Positions 8,006 to 16,724 are shown, counted from the first letter of the stretch. The stretch is 64,000 nucleotides of DNA from Bradyrhizobium sp. JYMT SZCCT0180 (GCF_018130165.1 NZ_JAFCLZ010000026.1:1-64000); one strand, 5' to 3'. A program made the numbers and translations. The notes: generated by a model from the sequence alone, not told the origin.

Positions 8006-8662
8006 ATGCCGAGGTCCGGGCTGGCGTTGTTGCTTTTAGGGTTGCTCGGCTTTGGGCTCGGCGGCTGCATGCAATCGACGCTCGCGCCGTCGTCGAATGC
8101 CGGTTTGACCCCGAGGGACCGGCAGCTGCTGGCCCACACGCCATATGCGCAGGCCAGTATTCCCGAGACCTATCGCCGGCATATTGTCGATTACATGCGC
8201 AAGGAGCAGCCGGGCACGATCCTGGTCGATAGCAGCGCGCGCTATTTGTATTACGTTCTGCCGGGCGGCAAGGCGATCCGCTATGGCGTGACGGTGGGAG
8301 AGGAGGCGCAGGCCTGGTCCGGCGTCGCAACGGTTGGCCGTGTGGCTGAATGGCCGGACTGGATCCCGACGGCGGAGATCCAGGCCAGGCTCGGCCCCTA
8401 CCCCAAGCGCGTTCCCGGCGGTCCAGCTAATCCCCTCGGCGCGCGGGCTATCTACCTCTACGAGGGCAACAAGGACACCCTGTACCGTATCCACGGCACC
8501 AACCAGCCGGAATATATCGGCCATGCCATCTCGTCCGGCTGCATCCGCATGACCAACGAGGATGTCATCGATCTCGTGAGTCGGGTGCAGGCAGGCGCGA
8601 TCGTCGTCGTCCTGCCGCCCGGGCGGACAGCGTGGATGGGCCCCGTCGCGGGACGCTCATGA
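8006..8662 (+). CDS. L,D-transpeptidase lipoprotein (YkuD domain)
   Basis: The 218-residue product starts with a lipoprotein signal: a short basic start, a leucine/glycine core and a lipobox LGGC near residues 19-22. The YkuD catalytic domain fills the rest. It shows IHGTN followed after about 12 residues by SSGCIRM, which carries the nucleophilic cysteine near residue 178. Such enzymes form 3-3 cross-links in peptidoglycan or attach proteins to it in the periplasm. Ribosome-binding site GGAGG lies ten bases upstream. The stop overlaps the start of a second L,D-transpeptidase gene by four bases (ATGA), which indicates translational coupling. A close relative is encoded at 56416-57177. Confidence 0.9.
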   Translation: MPRSGLALLLLGLLGFGLGGCMQSTLAPSSNAGLTPRDRQLLAHTPYAQASIPETYRRHIVDYMRKEQPGTILVDSSARYLYYVLPGGKAIRYGVTVGEEAQAWSGVATVGRVAEWPDWIPTAEIQARLGPYPKRVPGGPANPLGARAIYLYEGNKDTLYRIHGTNQPEYIGHAISSGCIRMTNEDVIDLVSRVQAGAIVVVLPPGRTAWMGPVAGRS

Positions 8663-10164
8663 CCTCTCGTTGTGTGAATCCGAAGCACAGGCGGACGCGG
8701 CCGCGGCCCGTGTTGCTTGCCGTTGCGGGTCTGGCCGTGCTGATCGCGGCAGGGGACGATGCGTGTGCCAAAAGCGGCGAACGCCTGATCGAGTCCATCG
8801 AGACGCGCAGTGCCAGCGAGCCGCTCATCGCCATCGTTTCGCTCCGCGACCAGCGGATCACCGTCTACGACGCCAAGGGATGGATCCTGCGGGCGCCGGT
8901 GTCGAGCGGCTCGAAGGGACGCGAGACGCCCGCCGGAATCTTCAGCGTCATCCAGAAAGTCGAGGAGCATTACTCGAACCTGTATGACGATGCCTTTATG
9001 CCGCACATGCAACGCATCACCTGGTCGGGCATCGCACTCCATGGCGGTGTCCTGCCGGGGCGGCCGGCGTCCCATGGCTGTATCCGGCTGCCATTCGAAT
9101 TCGCCGAACGCCTGTTCGACGCGACAAAAATGGGCATGCGTGTGATCGTGGCGCCAACCGATGTAACGCCCGTTGAGCTTGCCCATCCGCTGCTGTTCCA
9201 AGCCAAACCGGGCGCCGGCGCCATGGCCGCCGCCCGCACCGCAGAGGCACAGGAGGCGTCGAGGAAGGCGGCCCAGGCGAGGCTCGCCACGGAGACGGCG
9301 TTGCGAGAGGCCTCGCGCGCCAGAGAGCCGGTTCGCGTGGCGGAAAATCTGAAGCGCAGAGCCGAGGTGCAATTGGCGGCTGCCGAGACCAGACTTGGGG
9401 CTCCCGGCTCCGCGGAGGCAAAGGAGCAGGCTGAGGAGGACAAGGCAAAGGCCGCCGTCAAGGTCGCGGAGCTGCAGCTGCAATCGGACGCCGCCAGCGC
9501 GGAGCTGCAATCGAGGCTCGATGCGGTCACGTCCGCGCGTGAAGCTGCCGCCGCGGCGGAGACGGCGCGGGCCGCGGCGGCCGAGGCGGCCCGCCAGGCC
9601 GAACGCGAACAGCAGCCGATATCGGTGTTGATCAGCCGCAAGACCCAGCGGCTATATGTCCGTCAGGCATTCAAGCCCATCCATGAAAGTGCGGTGACGA
9701 TCGCGGATCCCGATCGTCCCATCGGCACGCATGTCTTCACCGCCGTCGAGCGCTCGGGCGACGATACCAGGTTGCGATGGAGCGCCGTCTCAATGGGCGG
9801 CGGTCGACCGCCCGGCGCCACGCTTGAGCCGGATGACCGGGCGCGCGCGAAGCGTGGTCGCGACGCTGAGCCGGTGCCGACGGACCCCGGCACCGCAAAG
9901 GCTGCGCTCGACCGCATCAGCATTCCGCAGGACGCATTGGATCGCATCGGCAACATGACGCCGCGATCTTCCCTGATCGTCACGGACGAGCCGTTGAGCA
10001 CGGAAACCGGCAAGGGCACGGATTTCGTAGTGCTGTTGAGCGGCGAGCCCCAAGGCGGCATCAAGAAACGGCGACGCAGTCCGGGGACCGATTTTCGCTA
10101 CGCGCGCCCACGCAGCTCGCCGTTTTGGGGCTCGCCGTTCGGAAACAGCTTTTCTTCCTGGTGA
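8659..10164 (+). CDS. L,D-transpeptidase with coiled-coil and degenerate second YkuD-like domain (501 aa)
   Basis: Translation probably starts at the ATG overlapping the previous stop. A signal segment (VLLAVAGLAVLIAAG) is followed by a YkuD domain at about residues 40-165 with the motif PASHGCIRLP, cysteine near residue 140. Residues about 185-315 form a long alanine/glutamate/arginine-rich coiled coil. After this, near residues 316-370, a segment beginning ISVLISRKTQRLYVRQ and reaching IGTHVFTA resembles the first strands of another YkuD fold, but no second HGC motif follows. The tail is basic and proline-rich. The layout suggests a periplasmic cross-linking enzyme with an extended arm. Coupled to the lipoprotein transpeptidase before it. 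Confidence 0.85.
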   Translation: MTSRCVNPKHRRTRPRPVLLAVAGLAVLIAAGDDACAKSGERLIESIETRSASEPLIAIVSLRDQRITVYDAKGWILRAPVSSGSKGRETPAGIFSVIQKVEEHYSNLYDDAFMPHMQRITWSGIALHGGVLPGRPASHGCIRLPFEFAERLFDATKMGMRVIVAPTDVTPVELAHPLLFQAKPGAGAMAAARTAEAQEASRKAAQARLATETALREASRAREPVRVAENLKRRAEVQLAAAETRLGAPGSAEAKEQAEEDKAKAAVKVAELQLQSDAASAELQSRLDAVTSAREAAAAAETARAAAAEAARQAEREQQPISVLISRKTQRLYVRQAFKPIHESAVTIADPDRPIGTHVFTAVERSGDDTRLRWSAVSMGGGRPPGATLEPDDRARAKRGRDAEPVPTDPGTAKAALDRISIPQDALDRIGNMTPRSSLIVTDEPLSTETGKGTDFVVLLSGEPQGGIKKRRRSPGTDFRYARPRSSPFWGSPFGNSFSSW

Positions 10165-10210
10165 GACCGCTCTTTGCGCGGCCGAAGTTTGCTCCCTGAT
10201 CGTTTGCTCC

Positions 10211-10858
10211 CTAATCCCTGGCCCGCACGATGCTGATCCGGGTTTCGTCGACGAAATTCTTGATGTCCTGATCGGGCCGGCGGAACAGGTTGCGTTCGAC
10301 CGTGAGCGAACGGCCGCTGACCGTCTTGGTGCAGCGCTCCTTCAGGTAGACGCCGCCGACCGGCTGGTCTCCCGCACCGGGCTGACCTTCACTGCAGGTC
10401 CACCCTTCCTGGCCGTAGCGTGACTTGGCCTGGATCCCGAGCAGGAACGCCTTCTTCCGGATATAGAGCCGCGCCTTCGGATCGGTCTCGATCTGCAAGC
10501 CGGCGACATGGCCGGAGTCGTCGATCAGCAGGGTCAGGATCGCCGGATGCCCCGCCACCATCGTGCCATCGCGGCTGGTGAAGGGATCATAGCCGAACCG
10601 GATCGCGCGCATCGCCTTCGCGTCGGCAGGACAATCGCGCCAGTTGTTCCAGCCGGCCAGCGTTCGCTTTAGATCATCTGCGCAAGAAAAATCGACATAG
10701 CCGGTTTCCGGCAGTTCGCCCGCGGCCATTCCGAGGCGGATGTCACGCAGGTCGTTGCCGCCGAATTCTTCCGTATGTGCCGGAGAGTGCGCCAGTGCGA
10801 CCGCCTGCCAGACCAGCAGGCCCGCAGCAACAACACCCGATAGCTTCAATCTGTTCAT
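10211..10858 (-). CDS. Secreted protein of unknown function in the PQQ dehydrogenase operon (215 aa)
   Basis: The start at 10858 overlaps the stop of the cytochrome gene by four bases, so the two are translationally coupled; a longer frame upstream would run through the cytochrome gene. Residues 1-23 form a signal peptide ending AVALAHS. The mature protein contains four cysteines, in FSCADD, RDCPAD, WTCSEG and KERCTK, which could form two disulfides in the periplasm. No domain was recognised. Its place as the last gene after the copper chaperone, PQQ alcohol dehydrogenase and cytochrome suggests an accessory role in that periplasmic oxidation system, comparable in position (not shown in sequence) to XoxJ/MxaJ. 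Confidence 0.6.
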   Translation of the reverse strand: MNRLKLSGVVAAGLLVWQAVALAHSPAHTEEFGGNDLRDIRLGMAAGELPETGYVDFSCADDLKRTLAGWNNWRDCPADAKAMRAIRFGYDPFTSRDGTMVAGHPAILTLLIDDSGHVAGLQIETDPKARLYIRKKAFLLGIQAKSRYGQEGWTCSEGQPGAGDQPVGGVYLKERCTKTVSGRSLTVERNLFRRPDQDIKNFVDETRISIVRARD

Positions 10859-11409
10859 CACTGGCTCTTCCCCGTGTTGGCGGTGGCATGATCCGGCTTC
10901 TGCGCCTCGGCCTTGTAGACGTCGCAGACCCGCGACGAGCTCGAAAAGAAGGCGACGCATTCGGCGTAAGTGGGCTCGCCCGCTCCCTTGATGTGGGCGA
11001 TCACGTAATCGGCGACGGCTTCGATATCCTTCGGCCGCAGGAACGTTCCGCCCTCGGGCGGCATCTGCGCCCCCGCATCCCCGCGGTTCATGTCAAAGCA
11101 TTTCACCTCATCGTAGGCGCCGCGTACGAAGAACGGCATTCCGGTGCCCGGCCGCCCGCAGCCGACAGTTTCGATGATCTGTTCGCGCGTCAGCTCGGTC
11201 TTGCGCAGCGACAGCGCATCGCCGCCGTAACCGCCGCCGCCATTGCCGTGCCATTTGTGGCAGCCCATGCAGTTGGCGCGGCCGAACACCGCCTTGCCGG
11301 CGCTGGTCGGATCCGAAACCTGCGCCGACTGAGCATAGGCAGAAAAATTCAGCGCGACGACGCTCACGAGCAGCATGCCCGCCGCCGGCAGTTTGTTTGA
11401 CATCATCAT
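10858..11409 (-). CDS. Periplasmic c-type cytochrome, probable electron acceptor of the PQQ dehydrogenase
   Basis: This 183-residue protein has a signal peptide (cleavage near AYAQS) and one haem-binding motif, CMGCH, at about residues 47-51. Several methionines follow (GMPFF, AQMPPEG) that could supply the sixth haem ligand. The C-terminal part ends with DIEAVADYVIAHI, the usual last helix of class I cytochromes c, plus a 45-residue extension with two extra cysteines. Three consecutive ATG codons make the exact start uncertain. It lies 60 bp after the PQQ dehydrogenase gene, an arrangement known for alcohol dehydrogenase/cytochrome pairs, so electron transfer from PQQH2 to this protein and on to a terminal oxidase is the likely path. 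Confidence 0.85.
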   Translation of the reverse strand: MMMSNKLPAAGMLLVSVVALNFSAYAQSAQVSDPTSAGKAVFGRANCMGCHKWHGNGGGGYGGDALSLRKTELTREQIIETVGCGRPGTGMPFFVRGAYDEVKCFDMNRGDAGAQMPPEGGTFLRPKDIEAVADYVIAHIKGAGEPTYAECVAFFSSSSRVCDVYKAEAQKPDHATANTGKSQ

Positions 11410-11469
11410 GGTGTCTCTTGTCGGGGAGGCGGGAGGGCCCGCCAGAAGCAGGCCCTCCTTCGGGGAATG

Positions 11470-13257
11470 TCAGAGCGCGAAGACGTAGAGCATCGATCCC
11501 GGCTGTATCTTCTTCAGCTCGGGCGTCGAATCGATGAACCATTTGTCCCAGGCGCCGCCGAGGCCGACCAGGATGGCAAGATATTGTTTGCCGTCGACCG
11601 AGAACGTCATCGGCGGTGCGTTGACGCCGCCGCCGGTGTTGAACTCCCAGAGCTTCTGCAACGACTTGGCATCGAGCGCCATCACCTCGCCGGATGGCTG
11701 GCCGGTGAAGACGAGATCAGACGTCGCCAGCATTCCTCCGAGATTCGGGAACGGCGTTTCCAGTTTGCCGGCGATCTTGCCGGTCGTGACGTCGATCGCC
11801 GTGACGCTGCCGGTGATCCGGAACGGCTGGCTCGGACCGCCGCCGGTCCAGAACTCCCGGGGCTTCAGCTTGTCCGGCGTCATCACCTCAACCTTGATGC
11901 GGTTGCAGCTTTCGATCACCGGGATGTACCAGAGCTTGAGGTCCGGATTGTAGGCCGTCGGCGGCCAGTTCTTGCCGCCCATGTTGCCGGGGCAGATGTC
12001 GGTTTCCATATTGGTGCGGCTCGGCGTCACCGACGCGACATAGGTCTGCACCGACTTGTTCGGGTCATACTCGATCGGCTTGCCGCTCTCCGGGTCGAGC
12101 CCCTTGGTCCACGTGACCTTGTTGACGAACGGCAGGCCCCAAACGAATTTGCCGTTGGTTCGATCGATCGCATAGGCGAAGCCGTTGCGGTCCGCTTCGA
12201 GCGCCAGCTTGCGCGTACCGTTCGGCCCGGGGATATCGACCAGCACGTTTTCCGCCACGCTGTCATAGTCGTAGGGATCGTTCGGCGTGTGCTGATAGTG
12301 CCACTTGATCTTGCCGGTATTGGCGTCGAGCGCCAGCGAACTGTCGGTGTAGAGATTGTCGCCCGGCCGGTACGCGTTATCCCAATCCGGTCCGGGATTG
12401 CCGACGCCCCAGATGATGGTGTCGGTCGCGGGATCGTAGGTGCCGGTTACCCAGGTCGAGCCGCCGCCGGCGGCCATCGCGTTGTTGTTGTCCTTCCAGG
12501 TTTCGCTGCCGGGCTCGCCCTTGCCGGGGATCGTATAGGTGCGCCAGACTTCCTTCTGGGTCGAAAGATCGGTGGCGGCGATCCAGCCGCGGATACCGTA
12601 TTCCGCGCCGGCCACGCCCGTGATCGCCATGTTCTTGACGATCAGCGGCGCGCCGGTGATGACCTCGCCCTTGTCCGGGTCGGCCACGGAGCGCTGCCAG
12701 GCGACCTGGCCGGAGTCCTTCTTGGTTGCGATCAGCCGGCCGTCCAGCGTGTGAGAAATCACGAGATCGCCCCACAACGCGACGCCGCGATTATCGACGC
12801 CGCAACAGGCGACGGCACCCGCCCAGTCACGGTCGGTCTTGGGATCCATCTTCCAGACCAGCGCGCCTTTGCCGCCATGCGCATCGATCTTGTAGACCGA
12901 GCCCCATCCATCGGTGACGTAAAGAAAGCCGTTCTCGGCAATCGGCGTGCCTTCCAGGCCGCCATGGCTCCAGATGCCGCCGGGCTCGATGCCGCCAAGG
13001 TGCATGGTCCAGGCGACCTTCAGGTTCTTTACGGTATCGCGGTTGATCTCCTTCAGCGTGGAGAACCGGTGAGCCGCATAATTCTGATGATGATGAAGCC
13101 AGTTGCCGGCTTCCTTGTCGACGTTGAGCAGCCGTTCCTGATTGACCTCGTCCGCGGCGGAGACAGGCAGTGTGCCCGCAGCGCTTGCGGCTGCCAATGC
13201 AACGGCAAGCAAACAGGCTCGCGTTGACATTTTCGTGTGACCTGAAGATCGCGCCAT
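11470..13257 (-). CDS. PQQ-dependent alcohol dehydrogenase, probably lanthanide-type
   Basis: This 595-residue protein has a signal peptide and the eight-bladed propeller signatures of quinoprotein alcohol dehydrogenases. The vicinal disulfide pair is visible as ACCGVDNRG (cysteines about 149-150), and tryptophan-docking repeats such as GKIKWHYQ and LQKLWEFN recur. The catalytic segment reads PNDPYDYDSV. The second aspartate, two residues after the catalytic one (about 327-329), is the feature associated with lanthanide use in XoxF, ExaF and PedH, whereas calcium enzymes carry Ala or Ser there. It would oxidise primary alcohols or aldehydes in the periplasm. A GGAAGG site precedes the chosen ATG. 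A PCu(A)C gene lies upstream and a cytochrome c gene downstream. No PQQ biosynthesis genes are in this window. Confidence 0.85.
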   Translation of the reverse strand: MARSSGHTKMSTRACLLAVALAAASAAGTLPVSAADEVNQERLLNVDKEAGNWLHHHQNYAAHRFSTLKEINRDTVKNLKVAWTMHLGGIEPGGIWSHGGLEGTPIAENGFLYVTDGWGSVYKIDAHGGKGALVWKMDPKTDRDWAGAVACCGVDNRGVALWGDLVISHTLDGRLIATKKDSGQVAWQRSVADPDKGEVITGAPLIVKNMAITGVAGAEYGIRGWIAATDLSTQKEVWRTYTIPGKGEPGSETWKDNNNAMAAGGGSTWVTGTYDPATDTIIWGVGNPGPDWDNAYRPGDNLYTDSSLALDANTGKIKWHYQHTPNDPYDYDSVAENVLVDIPGPNGTRKLALEADRNGFAYAIDRTNGKFVWGLPFVNKVTWTKGLDPESGKPIEYDPNKSVQTYVASVTPSRTNMETDICPGNMGGKNWPPTAYNPDLKLWYIPVIESCNRIKVEVMTPDKLKPREFWTGGGPSQPFRITGSVTAIDVTTGKIAGKLETPFPNLGGMLATSDLVFTGQPSGEVMALDAKSLQKLWEFNTGGGVNAPPMTFSVDGKQYLAILVGLGGAWDKWFIDSTPELKKIQPGSMLYVFAL

Positions 13258-13343
13258 GATTATTGCCTTCCTTGTTGGAGGGTTGTTGTTGGCAGTTCAT
13301 GTTGGCATTCTTGTTGGCAGTACTTGTCGGCAGTTCTTCGCGA

Positions 13344-13847
13344 TCAGGGCGTTCGCGAAATTTGCACCTCCGTTTCCTTGGTGCCGGCCTTCTGGAAAAC
13401 GATGGTGCAGGTGAAGGCCTCGCCGGGGACGAGCTTCTGCCGCGTCTGCAGCAGCATGACGTGATAACCGTCCGGCTTGAGTTCGATCGTCTTGCCTTGC
13501 GGTATAGGTATCGACTTGATCTCGCGCTTCGCGGGCGCGCCTTCGCCGCGATCGACGGTGTGTTTCTCGGAAAAGTTTGCAAACGGACAACGGACACGGA
13601 GCAGCGCGTCGGCTTCGGCCGCATCGTTTTTGATCGTCATCAGCAGCGGAAGATTGATGCCGATCTCGTCGGACGCGGGCACCGAAGCGTTGGTCACCTG
13701 CAGCGCATCACCGGCAGCGGCGAAGCCGGGCGTCAGCGCAAGTTCCAACCCAAGCCCGGCAGCAAGTCCAAGCGCCAGCAGCGGCCAGCGGGGACTTGCA
13801 GGCAAGGGATGCCTAAAGGAACAGGCTGTCCGATTCATCGGCGCCAT
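13344..13847 (-). CDS. PCu(A)C-type periplasmic copper chaperone
   Basis: The 167-residue product has a long N-terminal leader ending near GFAAAGD, then one PCu(A)C (DUF461) domain. Family features visible are the strand EKHTVDRGEG, the SIPIPQGKTIELKPDGYHVMLL region with the C-terminal copper-binding His-x-Met (about residues 129-131), and the terminal EKAG-like segment (FQKAGTKETEVQI). These proteins carry Cu(I) in the periplasm to cytochrome oxidase or similar targets. Here it is the first gene of a four-gene minus-strand operon with a PQQ dehydrogenase and cytochrome c, so it may support the respiratory chain that accepts their electrons. Two ATG codons near the start leave about three residues of doubt. 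Confidence 0.8.
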   Translation of the reverse strand: MAPMNRTACSFRHPLPASPRWPLLALGLAAGLGLELALTPGFAAAGDALQVTNASVPASDEIGINLPLLMTIKNDAAEADALLRVRCPFANFSEKHTVDRGEGAPAKREIKSIPIPQGKTIELKPDGYHVMLLQTRQKLVPGEAFTCTIVFQKAGTKETEVQISRTP

Positions 13848-14154
13848 CCTCCCACGATCTTTTCTTGTTTCTTGCGTTTTAGATTACGCCCTTGGGTATT
13901 CCAATTCTTCCTAAATTGGGGCGGCGATAGGGCCGCGTGTGGAAAATGATTCCGGCAACCCGCTCTCCCCGGGTATGCGGCGCGCCGGTGTTGATGTCAG
14001 AGCGGCTTGAGGCAGCGAGCCGAGCGCCGTGGCATACAGTACACCGTGGCGATCCATCGCTGGCGTCTCTGCCAAACCCGAGCCGCTTCGCTCGTTGAGC
14101 TTTGCCCGCCGGCTCGCTGCGCTGACGCGGCCTACGCGGTCGTGGTCGCCACCC
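13848..14154. other. Intergenic gap with no convincing gene
   Basis: This 307-bp stretch should hold the promoter of the copper chaperone/PQQ dehydrogenase operon. Its left part (13850-13920) is AT-richer than its surroundings. The right part reads as high-GC sequence with stop codons in every likely frame. A TACAGTAC motif at about 14036 was noted but is too short to assign. Confidence 0.5.
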
Positions 14155-14952
14155 TTAGACAGGCAATGGCCAGGTGATATCCTTGCCCTTCAATTCCTTG
14201 TAGCGTCGCGCGTGAGCACGGATGCTTCCGGGATCGGACATGCCGCGCGACAGCCAATCTCGATCAAGGCGTGCGGCATTGTCGATTGCTGCCATGGTGG
14301 TCGCCTGAAGCGCGCGCTTCGAAAAGGCATAAGCAGTATAGCAGTCCGGTGGCACCAGCGCCGCCCAGGCGATGGCCGCATCCCGCACCTGATCCGGCGC
14401 GACCGTCTGCTGAACAATGCCCAATCGAGTCGCGGCCGCGAGATCATGGATTTGACCGAACAGCGTCAACTCGAATGCCGCGCGCGGACCGACGGCGTGT
14501 TTGATGATCTCGCAGTAGACGGCCGGCATCGGGATGCCGATAGGCACCTCGTTCAATGAGAATTGCAGCGGACCTTCGCCCGCTATGCGGTGATCGCAAT
14601 CAAGCGCAGTAATCAGCCCACCGGCGTAGGCATGACCGTTGATTGCCGCCACCGTCGGCCGTGGGTAGGTGAACAGACGCAGGTTCGTAGCCCGGTAAGC
14701 GTCGAACCAGGCGTCGATCTCCTTGAGCGAGCGGCGCGCGAATAGCGGAAAGTGGTGATCAAAGTCGAGCCCGGCCGTGAAAACCGCACCCGATCCGGTC
14801 AAGACCACGGCGCAATCGCCGAATTCGGTCTCGAGACGGTCGAATGCTGAATGGAGATCGGCGAAGAAAGCCGGATTTTGTGCGTTGACCTTGTTGGTGT
14901 TCATGGTCACCACGGCGACATGCGGGTGCTGGCGTTCGATGGTCCAGGGCAT
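14155..14952 (-). CDS. Enoyl-CoA hydratase/isomerase family protein
   Basis: This 265-residue protein has the crotonase fold pattern. The first oxyanion-hole segment appears as VFTAGLDFD (about residues 58-66), and the second as INGHAYAGGLITALDCDHRIA (about 105-125), followed by the helix with EVPIGIPMP. Length is normal. The usual catalytic glutamates are not both evident, so the exact reaction (hydratase, isomerase or hydrolase) is unclear. The gene starts 12 bp after the stop of the metal-dependent hydrolase gene, and the two form an operon downstream of an AraC-type regulator. A short degradative or modifying pathway for an aromatic or carboxylic substrate is plausible but not proven. Confidence 0.8.
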   Translation of the reverse strand: MPWTIERQHPHVAVVTMNTNKVNAQNPAFFADLHSAFDRLETEFGDCAVVLTGSGAVFTAGLDFDHHFPLFARRSLKEIDAWFDAYRATNLRLFTYPRPTVAAINGHAYAGGLITALDCDHRIAGEGPLQFSLNEVPIGIPMPAVYCEIIKHAVGPRAAFELTLFGQIHDLAAATRLGIVQQTVAPDQVRDAAIAWAALVPPDCYTAYAFSKRALQATTMAAIDNAARLDRDWLSRGMSDPGSIRAHARRYKELKGKDITWPLPV

Positions 14953-14964
14953 CGGGCAATCCTC

Positions 14965-15777
14965 TCAGGTGAGCTTGAACAAGCGCCGTGCGTTGTCCGC
15001 CAGGAATGCCGACTGAGCGTCGACACCAAGGCTCAGACTATCCAGTCCGGCGATACACTCGCCCGCGGGCCAGAAGGGGTGGTTAGACCCGAAGAGAACC
15101 CGATGCCTCTTGTTGCCGCGCATATATTCGACGAGCTCAGCTGGATACCGGCTCACCTTGTAAGCCGATGTGTCGATGAAAACGTTCGGGTATTTCATGA
15201 CGAGGGAGAGCATCTCATTGAGCCACGGCACGCCAATATGGCCACCGAGAATGCGAAGCTCCGGAAATTCGAGCGCAACCCTGTCGAGATAGGGGATGGG
15301 TCGCCCGGGCTCGGATTCGCGTAACGGTCCTGCGTGTCCGACTTGCGTGCAGAACGGGATGTCGAGCTCGCAGCACTCGGCAAACAAGGGATAATAGCGA
15401 CGGTCGTCTGGCGGCAGACCCCACACCCAGGGCAAAACCCGCAGCCCCTTGAAACCGTCCCTTTTCACCCGAAGCCTCAACTCCCGCACCGCTTCCATGG
15501 GACGAAAAAGATCGACGGACGCGATACCGATGAAGCGATCAGGATATGCCCGGCAGTATTGCGCGACCTCGTCGTTGCTGATCATCGGGCCGTTTGGACC
15601 ATGCCACGCGCAGAGCATGCCGACGGAAACGCCTGCACGATCCATCTCGGCAAGCGTGTGCTCGATGGGAGGGGCCGTTTCCGACCATTTGCCGGGTCTC
15701 CAGCGACGCAACGATTCGAACATCGGATTTGCGATCCAGTCCGCATTCGGGTGCTGCATCCAGGCATCGATGATCAT
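14965..15777 (-). CDS. Amidohydrolase_2 family metal-dependent hydrolase
   Basis: I place the start at ATG 15777, giving 270 residues beginning MIIDAWMQHP. Upstream in-frame sequence is arginine-rich and unlike the family. The normal first metal motif H-x-H is replaced here by M-Q-H in the first strand. Later family features are present: GFKGLRVLP, a CTQVGH strand, GGHIGVPW, and a terminal VLFGSNHPFW with an aspartate-equivalent region. Related proteins are decarboxylases or lactonases of aromatic pathways. The altered first metal site hints at a different metal arrangement. The gene is co-transcribed with the enoyl-CoA hydratase-like gene and lies next to an AraC regulator. Confidence 0.75.
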   Translation of the reverse strand: MIIDAWMQHPNADWIANPMFESLRRWRPGKWSETAPPIEHTLAEMDRAGVSVGMLCAWHGPNGPMISNDEVAQYCRAYPDRFIGIASVDLFRPMEAVRELRLRVKRDGFKGLRVLPWVWGLPPDDRRYYPLFAECCELDIPFCTQVGHAGPLRESEPGRPIPYLDRVALEFPELRILGGHIGVPWLNEMLSLVMKYPNVFIDTSAYKVSRYPAELVEYMRGNKRHRVLFGSNHPFWPAGECIAGLDSLSLGVDAQSAFLADNARRLFKLT

Positions 15778-15856
15778 GTTGTAGTGTCCGCGCCGACGAG
15801 GATCGAGCCTGTTGCGCCCGAATGCGCGTGCCGCCCAATGGCGAACGCGAACCGGC

Positions 15857-16723
15857 TCAACCAGCTTTAGTTGTGGCCTCAAGGGGCCATACTGCGATCC
15901 TTAGACGGCTGGACGGACCGACGTCTTGAAGAAATCGGACAGCCCGCGCGTGACGCCCGCGCCAGGCCTGCTTGAATGCACCGGGCGTAACACCGGCGTG
16001 CCGCCGAAACTCCCTGGTCAGGTGAGCCTGGTCGGAAAATCCGAGATTAAAGGCGATCGCTGACAGCCCGGCACCTCGGGTCGCAATTTCGTAGACTGAG
16101 CGGCGGAACCGCTGCATTGCCATGAAGCGCTTCGGCGGAAAACCGGTCGCTGTTCTCATCCTCCGGTGAAGCGTCCTGACCGAGCCGCCTACGTGGTTTG
16201 CAAGATTGCCAACCCGGTCGCGTGACGTCTCAAAGTAATCGCTACTGATGAGTGAGCCGTGCTGCGCGTGTTGCGAAAGCGCAAGCACGACCTGGTCCAG
16301 GGAATTCAGGATGTCGAGACACGATCGACTTGTACTGATGACGCGCGCCAGGGTCTCCTGGCAGGCGACAATCGTCGGGTCTTCCGTGCGCAACGGACCC
16401 GACCAATTCGGCTTGAACTTGATGCCGATGATCCAGCCGGAAAACGCCCTGCCCTTCTTCCGATGACCAAAGCTCGGTTCGTTCACGACCACTTTGCCGC
16501 TATGTCCCGATCCCGGGACGCTTTCTCGAAAGCTGAAGGCGAGTTCCCTGAGCGGAGAGGCAAACGTCAGGCGGTCTGCCGTCAACCGCCCCCGGTCCTT
16601 CAGGACGTAGATTGAATCTACAAACTTGCTGTGGTCCTGCAGCGGCGCGAACTCGGCGTAAAAAGAGGGGCGCGCGAACAGATGTTCGCCATCTTCTGAC
16701 ATCCGGATGGTCCGCGTGGCCAA
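15857..16723 (-). CDS. AraC-family transcriptional regulator
   Basis: The 288-residue protein has an N-terminal domain without clear similarity and a C-terminal AraC-type pair of helix-turn-helix motifs at about residues 170-265. Visible signatures are SVRTLHRRMRTATGFPPKRFM, with the first recognition helix, and LSAIAFNLGFSDQAHLTREFRRHAGVTPG, the classic second motif with GFSDQ. It lies directly upstream of, and in the same direction as, the hydrolase/enoyl-CoA hydratase operon, with 79 bp between its stop and the hydrolase start. It therefore probably controls that operon in response to a pathway substrate. Two ATG codons (residues 1 and 8) are possible starts. The stop is one base past the next gene upstream, at 16725. 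Confidence 0.85.
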   Translation of the reverse strand: MATRTIRMSEDGEHLFARPSFYAEFAPLQDHSKFVDSIYVLKDRGRLTADRLTFASPLRELAFSFRESVPGSGHSGKVVVNEPSFGHRKKGRAFSGWIIGIKFKPNWSGPLRTEDPTIVACQETLARVISTSRSCLDILNSLDQVVLALSQHAQHGSLISSDYFETSRDRVGNLANHVGGSVRTLHRRMRTATGFPPKRFMAMQRFRRSVYEIATRGAGLSAIAFNLGFSDQAHLTREFRRHAGVTPGAFKQAWRGRHARAVRFLQDVGPSSRLRIAVWPLEATTKAG

Positions 16724-16724
16724 C

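Noticed and set aside
11467..13227. Long plus-strand frame opposite the PQQ dehydrogenase gene
   Set aside because: It is an antisense shadow: rich in R, D, H and G, no domain, and the minus-strand gene has full family motifs.
14025..14050. TACAGTAC-containing motif as a GntR or LuxR site
   Set aside because: Not symmetrical over enough bases and no adjacent regulator of that type.
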